DNA from: Oreocharis arfaki | Taxonomy: Eukaryota > Chordata > Aves > Passeriformes > Paramythiidae | Assembly (NCBI GenBank): GCA_013398015.1 | Contig: VZRR01006745.1 | Coordinates: forward strand, 1,311,515 to 1,375,514 | Direction of reading: 5' to 3' | DNA: 64,000 nucleotides | Shown: piece by piece, positions 60,301 through 64,000 of the stretch | Layout: each line of letters begins with the position of its first letter | Numbering within the stretch: position 1 is the stretch's first letter | The notes under the pieces: generated by a model | What the model saw: only the letters and a program-made list of their open reading frames with translations | What the model was told of the DNA's origin: nothing | Databases searched by the model: none | Made by a program: the position numbers and the translations under genes

Positions 60301-61887
60301 TGTTTTGGGAAGGTAGCAAATAATAATTAAGAGCAAAAACACAGCAGAATAACGTACCTGCAAATAATATTACTAAAATAATAATTCCTAAAAGCTGAGT
60401 TTATCTTCTCAGAGAATAAAAAGGTGCATATAAGTGGTGTTTCATGACACTGAAAACTGCGCATGGATATTTACCATGATTTGCTACTTCTATAAGATGG
60501 GTTATAAGGTTCTTAACTTTAAATTCTACTTCTGATATTCATGTGTAGCTTTCACCATTCTTTTAACAGCAGAGTTGGATATGGGTACTCTAGGAATGGC
60601 TTTGTACGCAGATCAAAGCAGTGCAATCTAAACTAGTACTGAATTTCAAACATGTCACTATGCCAATGTATTAGTGCCCCCTCTCCCTGAAAGAGCAAGA
60701 AATCACACTGGTCAAACGGCAGCTTCCTAAGTGACAGCAATGTGGACTGCAAACAACTGTCTTTTACTTTCAAATCAAATTAAGCTCAATTTCATGAGTT
60801 AATCCTACCAAAGGAGCAAGCATCTTACAGAAGCTGTGAAAAATATTTCAGCACTTTGTAATGATCCTCTCACTGTGCATAAAATTTTGCCATAGTCATA
60901 CATGAATAAATAAAATAATGTGTGCACATTATAACATACAAAACGCATGCAAGAAATAGAAACCTAATCACTTATGCCATCAATATAGAATAAGAAAGTA
61001 GATGGTGTTAATAGGGCCTGTAAATACCTCTGCTCAACAACAGACAGATATGGCACATTGCTGTGAAAGTGCTTGGAATCAGAATCCAACCGTGTCTCAC
61101 TATACTAAGACTTCCAGCACAGTTTACCTGTGTCAAATAAATATCGAAGCTCTGGGCAAACGGCCTCATAGAGGCCAAGTAGCGAACAATCAAACATGCA
61201 TCTTCGTAGTCCACAGTATCAGAATTCATCCTGAAATAAATTCCATGTGTTAATCAGAACACGTTCATTAAAAAATTATTTACAACATCAAATGCATGGC
61301 TAATAAAGAAGTAAGTGGTACTGAAACATACTTCAATGTACTGAACTGAGATGGAGCAGTTCTAATGATGCTGCGAAGAAACTTTTTGCGGCTTTCTGCT
61401 CTATGCATGATTTGTCCTGTGGTCTCAACATCTTTTGCATGATGAGTTCCTTCAGATGAATCCTCATCCTTCTGAGATTTAATTGCTTTTTCTGTCTCCA
61501 TAGTTGTATCACGGAACCACTGAGCTACATAAAACTTCCGAGAAAACTGGAGAAATAGAGCAGGATGCACAGAAAACAAAACCAACAGACACAGAAAAAG
61601 AAAATTAACAGATTTATAATGGGATTTAGAGAATGCATCTAATGCATCAACATTATTTTGAAAAACACAATCAACAGTATATGTTATGGTGACAATTTAA
61701 TTGAAGCCCTAATATGTATAATCAAAAATCATTTTATTCAGTGCATGTTACTGAAATTATTTATATACATTCCTGATGAAAGAAAGCTGAAAATTACCAC
61801 TAATGATGCATCAATTTCTGTATTCTCATCCAGATAATCTAGTAAAGCCTTTTGCAGCTGTTGAATTTCATCATCTCCTCCTGAAAC
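38992..61887 (-). CDS. NIPBL: NIPBL (cohesin loader SCC2), last 23 coding exons, isoform A
   Basis: NIPBL with MAU2 loads cohesin onto chromatin and stimulates its ATPase in the nucleus; human haploinsufficiency causes Cornelia de Lange syndrome (established knowledge). The exons in this window sum to 3,513 bases, exactly 1,170 codons plus stop, with every splice phase matching and all donors GT. They encode the C-terminal part of the HEAT-repeat hook and the charged tail. Diagnostic stretches include SSGMSSSIMQLYLKQVLEAF, KAVAGMKMSYQVQQAINTC and ESDIIYKKIALTSANKLTN. Similarity to the human protein as I remember it is very high outside an acidic linker at 41.3-41.45 kb. The N-terminal half, including the MAU2-binding region, lies beyond the right edge. 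Confidence 0.97.
39431..39522. mobile_element. TTAA-flanked CpG-rich palindrome, piggyBac-like MITE candidate
   Basis: TTAA at 39431-39434 and 39519-39522 bracket 84 bases whose ends are inverted repeats: tcccttgacgccgg on the left, and ccccttggcgctgg as the complement of the right end. The differences are transitions. An inner inverted pair CCGGCA/TGCCGG lies at 39462-39483. There are nine CpGs in an AT-rich intron. TTAA target duplication and CCCTT-type ends fit the piggyBac superfamily; no transposase is present. Confidence 0.5.
39724..39729 (-). promoter_or_regulatory. Candidate poly(A) signal for NIPBL isoform B
   Basis: AATAAA on the - strand, about 150 bases past the isoform B stop and before the last exon of isoform A. 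Confidence 0.4.
39877..40107 (-). CDS. NIPBL: NIPBL isoform B terminal exon (donor read-through)
   Basis: If the donor GGG|gtgagg at 39921 is not used, the frame runs on as VRRRRSQRISQRIT to a TAA at 39879-39877. This is the known short NIPBL isoform tail in human. It is conserved here down to the stop position, so the read-through is functional rather than accidental. Confidence 0.9.
   Translation of the reverse strand, partial: FKLLMEHLDPDEEEEDGEVSASTNARNKAITSLLGGGSPKNNAAETEDDESDGEDRGGGTSGVRRRRSQRISQRIT
39922..40107 (-). CDS. NIPBL: NIPBL penultimate exon (isoform A form)
   Basis: Acceptor (minus) ends attaatag-like after a T run; donor gtgagg. It encodes FKLLMEHLDPDEEEEDGEVS through EDRGGGTSG: 62 codons, acidic, phase 0 at both ends. 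Confidence 0.97.
40688..40862 (-). CDS. NIPBL: NIPBL exon
   Basis: Acceptor cttcaaacag, donor gtaagt. It encodes KIQKYSPSESAKVYDKAINR through RSIVKQYLD. Confidence 0.97.
41179..41474 (-). CDS. NIPBL: NIPBL exon with acidic linker
   Basis: Acceptor ctctgtcttgcag, donor gtaagg. It encodes SMVKDKKKERKPSSDEETES, a Ser/Asp/Glu-rich linker, then DINAVMKCLPENSAPLIEFA and the helix GILLLLMLKQHLKNLCGFSD. The linker is likely phosphorylated and is the least conserved stretch. Confidence 0.97.
42008..42140 (+). mobile_element. CR1 3' fragment
   Basis: caaggccaggctgggtgagg, gagcaacctggtctagtgga and gtccttccaacctaagac, ending ttatgattctgtgatt: the last about 130 bases of a CR1, antisense to NIPBL. Confidence 0.88.
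42672..42726. repeat. 55-bp perfect direct repeat, copy 1
   Basis: Starts tgcaacagagaacagtctaa and ends actagagacaaaat. Identical over 55 bases to 46363-46417, same orientation. In a NIPBL intron. Confidence 0.95.
43082..43228 (-). CDS. NIPBL: NIPBL exon
   Basis: Acceptor taacttccag, donor gtatgt. It encodes KTEVNMLLYIADNLACFPYQ through SGSNLLQSFKE; 49 codons. Confidence 0.97.
43653..43853 (-). CDS. NIPBL: NIPBL exon
   Basis: Acceptor cttttccatttcag, donor gtaagc. It encodes MKAVAGMKMSYQVQQAINTC through LISLLNLFDDTA; 67 codons. Confidence 0.97.
44462..44503. repeat. Two adjacent perfect hairpins
   Basis: acctaatggat/atccattaggt (11-bp stem, loop gggt, 44462-44487), overlapping by one base with tacccac/gtgggta (7-bp stem, loop tag, 44487-44503), followed by a short TA run. 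In a NIPBL intron. Confidence 0.8.
45188..45295 (-). CDS. NIPBL: NIPBL exon
   Basis: Acceptor gtttttcaag, donor gtaagt. It encodes CVPYLIAMGTDPEPSMRNKA through DKKYAGFIH; 36 codons. Confidence 0.97.
46045..46235 (-). CDS. NIPBL: NIPBL exon
   Basis: Acceptor cctttttacag, donor gtatga. It encodes KKVAKQEDLKEMGDISSGMS through LTLNQGLIHPVQ; HEAT-repeat helices. Confidence 0.97.
46363..46417. repeat. 55-bp perfect direct repeat, copy 2
   Basis: Identical to 42672-42726. The pair brackets the four NIPBL exons between 43082 and 46235. Confidence 0.95.
46757..46930 (-). CDS. NIPBL: NIPBL exon
   Basis: Acceptor ccacccttag, donor gtaagt. It encodes FAFIQHPSLMFEQEVKTLYN through EEDTRMQQADRD, with a split Gly codon at the start. 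Confidence 0.97.
46931..50006 (-). other. NIPBL intron, 3.1 kb, no other feature
   Basis: No repeat family, RNA gene or exon recognised. The short open frames here lack splice support. Confidence 0.5.
50007..50097 (-). CDS. NIPBL: NIPBL exon
   Basis: Donor gtaaga. It encodes VNIKDKVLELLMYFTKHSDE through TKAIIGL. Confidence 0.97.
50364..50518 (-). CDS. NIPBL: NIPBL exon
   Basis: Acceptor ttttactgcag, donor gtaaaa. It encodes ALSKLKNQHQEDPNSTILTA through DQEDFKGNSK. Confidence 0.97.
50629..50722 (-). CDS. NIPBL: NIPBL exon
   Basis: Acceptor tcttgctcctag, donor gtaagt. It encodes VVQHCVSCLGAVVNKVTQNY, then KFVWACFNRYY. Confidence 0.97.
51036..51176 (-). CDS. NIPBL: NIPBL exon
   Basis: Acceptor gttgtttcag, donor gtaagt. 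It encodes TQNDFMVICNVAKILELVVP through LMKLIIKYGMT; 47 codons. Confidence 0.97.
52689..52825 (-). CDS. NIPBL: NIPBL exon
   Basis: Acceptor aatcttttgcag, donor gtaagt. It encodes DSDNKGVNSGRLVACITTLF through MQPYLTTKCS. Confidence 0.97.
53400..53508 (-). CDS. NIPBL: NIPBL exon
   Basis: Acceptor tcatctgctacag, donor gtaata. It encodes LLKSEEDASYKPVKKACTQL through ILKYEESLS. Confidence 0.97.
53675..54313 (+). mobile_element. Avian solo LTR with 5-bp target duplication
   Basis: The 639-bp element runs from cgtcctaggg (first base probably mutated from TG) to ggggaca. It is flanked by AACAT at 53670-53674 and 54314-54318. It has an AATAAA at 54193-54198, and its body (tgccttcctgggtctttaag, ctgcagggaagagagtggt, ggactttaaattttaccagg) resembles a common songbird endogenous retrovirus LTR that I recognise by pattern. 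No viral genes. It lies antisense to NIPBL. Confidence 0.85.
55254..55307 (-). CDS. NIPBL: NIPBL small exon
   Basis: Acceptor atacttatag, donor gtaagt. It encodes VAACRDTGYDWFEQLLQN; 18 codons, phase 0 at both ends. Confidence 0.96.
55601..55624. repeat. 12-bp tandem duplication
   Basis: caaatttaagta followed by caaacttaagta, with a weaker third unit. Minor. Confidence 0.6.
55655..55945 (-). mobile_element. CR1 3' fragment
   Basis: Antisense CR1 end: starts tcatagaaccacaggatc, then ggatcatcaagtccaactcc and ctggggagcctgtttcagt. It matches the 3' region of CR1 subfamilies common in Neoaves. Same orientation as NIPBL. Confidence 0.9.
56731..56829 (-). CDS. NIPBL: NIPBL exon
   Basis: Acceptor tttccttcag, donor gtatgt. 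It encodes KLVNETFQKLWFTPTPHHDK through KILNITDV. Confidence 0.97.
58198..58332 (-). CDS. NIPBL: NIPBL exon
   Basis: Acceptor ctctttacag, donor gtagaa. It encodes DTGISVRKRVIKILRDICIE through IRRVNDEEGIK; 45 codons, HEAT repeat. Confidence 0.97.
59114..59692 (+). mobile_element. Avian ERVL-type solo LTR
   Basis: About 580 bases starting TGTTCTAGTTAAAG and ending aaaccatgataca. Internal landmarks are gtgttttggattcagaatga, gataacacactgatattttg, gaactggccaaagggatatt and the promoter-like ggtatataacctggg. I recognise the pattern as an abundant bird class III LTR. A clean target duplication was not found. Antisense to NIPBL; no viral genes. Confidence 0.85.
59942..60088 (-). CDS. NIPBL: NIPBL exon
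   Basis: Acceptor ctttttag, donor gtacgg. It encodes LDMQRGVHGRLMDNSTSVRE through YYDMLIERIL; 49 codons, HEAT repeat. Confidence 0.97.
60179..60277 (-). CDS. NIPBL: NIPBL exon
   Basis: Acceptor gttctcttctag, donor gtaaaa. It encodes ILRVLGENAIAVRTKAMKCL through VDPSILAR. The intron to the next exon is only 90 bases. Confidence 0.97.
61128..61230 (-). CDS. NIPBL: NIPBL exon
   Basis: Acceptor tttatttcag, donor gtaaac. It encodes MNSDTVDYEDACLIVRYLAS through FDIYLTQ after one split-codon base. Confidence 0.97.
61332..61546 (-). CDS. NIPBL: NIPBL exon
   Basis: Acceptor ctatttctccag, donor gtatgt. It encodes FSRKFYVAQWFRDTTMETEK through TAPSQFSTL; ends in phase 2. Confidence 0.97.
61798..61887 (-). 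CDS. NIPBL: NIPBL exon (most upstream in window)
   Basis: Acceptor acttctgacag, donor gtaatt. It encodes VSGGDDEIQQLQKALLDYLD then ENTEIDASLV; 30 codons. Confidence 0.96.
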
Positions 61888-64000
61888 CTGTCAGAAGTAG
61901 AAAGATAGTTATAAACAAGAATATTATGTAGTCATAATTACCATCTTAAAATCTGCATTTCCGCATATAAAATGCACTAAAGTCAGTTGTTCGCATAATT
62001 GTAGAGCATTAATAATTTTTCTAACCAATTAGTTACAAAGTCAAAAAAATATTAAGAGCAGAATAAGACTGGTTTTAAGATAGACTGACTGATTTGGTTT
62101 GTTTTCATTCTATGATCTTGCATGAGGACCCTGTGTCACAGGGGAAAAAAAGGGCGAAACCCATAAACCACCTTTATTTGCTCAATATTATACTGCAACA
62201 TGCAGATCCTTGCAGCTGCTGATATCACAGCAGAAAAAGGTATTATTTTTCTACCCCACAATGAATGAGTTCAAGACTTCAAAGCATGTCTACAAGACAT
62301 ATAATACTGATTTGGTTTACATAAATATATATATATATATATATGTAAAACACCCTGATGTATGTGCAAATTGTGAGTAGAAATTCCAGCCTTTGACAAA
62401 CTTGAAATTCTGTGGATAACAGGCTTAACGTAAGGGGTGCTTGATGCTTAACTGCCTAGCTACTTTCAAACAAACAAAAAACCCAGAACAAACAAAGAGA
62501 AACTGTGAAGCCTGTAACAAATCATCTTCAGTAATCAAAATGAAAGTAGAAGAATAATTTTTGGCTTCAAATTCTTCAGCCAGAAACTTTTCTTCTTCAG
62601 CAATGAAACTTCTAACTTATAACCTTAAGTTCTGTATTAACAGCCCTGACTGAGAATTTTGACACAAATGCAGCATATAATACAGCTTGCAAACATGAGC
62701 AAGTGGAGAAAGGTAAAGTTAACAAGCCCAGAACATCAGTGTATCAAGACATAAACACATGAAAAGCATGCAGAAGTGTTCAAATAAACTAGACAATCTA
62801 TTTCTAAAAAAAAAAATATACTCTTTGAAATGTCAAAACAGAATAGATTTTCCCCGAAAACCTATTCTATGAATCATGAGTCCAAACCACAGTAGAAACC
62901 ACTATATGCATTTCTCAATCATTGACAAATATCGTGGTAATGATATCACAGAGTAGAAGAAAATATCCATGACAGCAGCATTCAATTTAGCAGGAAAGAA
63001 AAATCTGTAGAGGTGTAAGTTAATTTCTGAATGGAAATACTAGTTTAAGTTTCTGATGACAACAGCTGCCAATGGATCTTCTTATTTTCTTGCCATCTGA
63101 ACAGGAAAGTGAAGTTCAGCTGTCCTGTACTCATTGTTCTCTTACGAATTTATAAACAACACAACAGTCTACCCTGGTTGACGGTACTGCATAGTATACA
63201 CCTTCCACAATGCATGGATGGTACTGTCTACCATTACTGATGTTAGACTTCCTGAGAAACTGAAAAAAATGTTTTTAGCACTCAACTGCTCACAGCGATT
63301 TTATTTTCTGTAGACACCAATGCCTAGCAACTACCTGATCCCACAAAAATCCAAAACCAAACAGAAAAATTCAGGTCGCTGCTCAGGTATATACCTTTCT
63401 AGAATATTTTTCAATACTATTACAACTTGTGGGGATAATGAAAGAGAAAAGGATTCTTCTGAAATACTTCCTCACTAAGTACAATGTAAGATTGTCGGAA
63501 TCACTGTCAACAGTGGAGAATTATAATCCCTTATCATACAGAAGTATAAATTATCTTATGCCATGGACATAGAGATTTGACACTGTATGCTGTAGAATTT
63601 TCTAATTGAAAAAAATTATGGGAAGAATGAGCCTCATAAAGGAGTAGATGACTTTTATTCTTTAGTTGAATGCCTGTAGAGTACAGAAGTTTTTCCTTCA
63701 ATATAAATCTAATAGTCATTATAAAGCACATGTAGTGTGTAGATCTGTAGTCTTTTCAGGAAAGTGAAAAGGAAATCCTGAGAACAGTTAGTTCAGAGAG
63801 AAATGTATAGCGTCCATAAGAAAAATGCAAGTCCCCATTTTTAAAAGGACACATGGGACATGAGACTTTCTCATATTATGTACTGTATAGAACCCGAATG
63901 CATATACTGCTTTAGCATATGTTGCTACGATTTTGAGCAGCATTAGCAGAAACCCAAATATGCACTCTCTAATGAAAGACTTTGCATGGCTTGGTTTCGG
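61888..64000 (-). other. NIPBL intron continuing past the window edge
   Basis: No exon with conserved coding sequence seen. It contains an (AT)n run at about 62324-62345. Confidence 0.6.
62324..62345. repeat. (AT)n microsatellite
   Basis: About ten AT units in the leftmost part of the edge intron. Confidence 0.9.

Noticed and set aside
1..64000. tRNA, rRNA, CRISPR, riboswitch or bacterial-type operon features
   Set aside because: Looked for by eye; nothing convincing, and the window is vertebrate nuclear DNA.

Overview
The window is a piece of bird nuclear genome. CR1 LINE fragments occur in both orientations, three avian-type solo LTRs are present, the DNA is AT-rich, and genes have many short exons in long introns. 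It holds the 3' halves of two convergent genes. CPLANE1 (ciliogenesis and planar polarity effector 1, also called C5orf42/JBTS17) is on the + strand and ends near 28.16 kb. NIPBL (cohesin loader) is on the - strand, ends near 38.39 kb and runs off the right edge. The same neighbours lie on human 5p13, a region that corresponds to the avian Z chromosome, so Z linkage is the natural inference. I cannot prove Z versus W from sequence alone.

1-28.2 kb: about 30 CPLANE1 coding exons, roughly 1,400 codons, almost all joined by matching splice phases. They cover a serine-rich middle and the conserved C-terminal Joubert-type domain. Three introns use GC instead of GT donors. A degenerate CR1 carrying the endonuclease part of ORF2 fills most of the 1.19-4.25 kb intron. 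Three further exon-like segments with good acceptors end in stop codons and have no compatible donor.

28.2-38.4 kb: the intergenic gap between the two 3' ends. It holds two unidentified coding-like relics on the - strand, a solo LTR with an almost intact 6-bp target duplication, a CR1 copy ending in a TTCTA microsatellite, a cluster of RFX-like half sites and several kilobases without recognisable content.

38.4-64 kb: the last 23 coding exons of NIPBL (1,170 residues of isoform A). The alternative isoform B tail arises by reading through the donor of the penultimate exon. The introns hold two solo LTRs antisense to the gene, CR1 scraps, a TTAA-flanked CpG-rich palindrome resembling a piggyBac-type MITE, paired hairpins, and a perfect 55-bp direct repeat that brackets four exons. 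From 61,888 to the right edge I see only intron.

The two proteins work separately: CPLANE1 in ciliary transition-zone and intraflagellar transport assembly, NIPBL in loading cohesin on chromatin. I found no operon-like or defence-like system. The most unusual items are the 55-bp repeat pair, the TTAA palindrome, the GC-AG introns and the unidentified relics.
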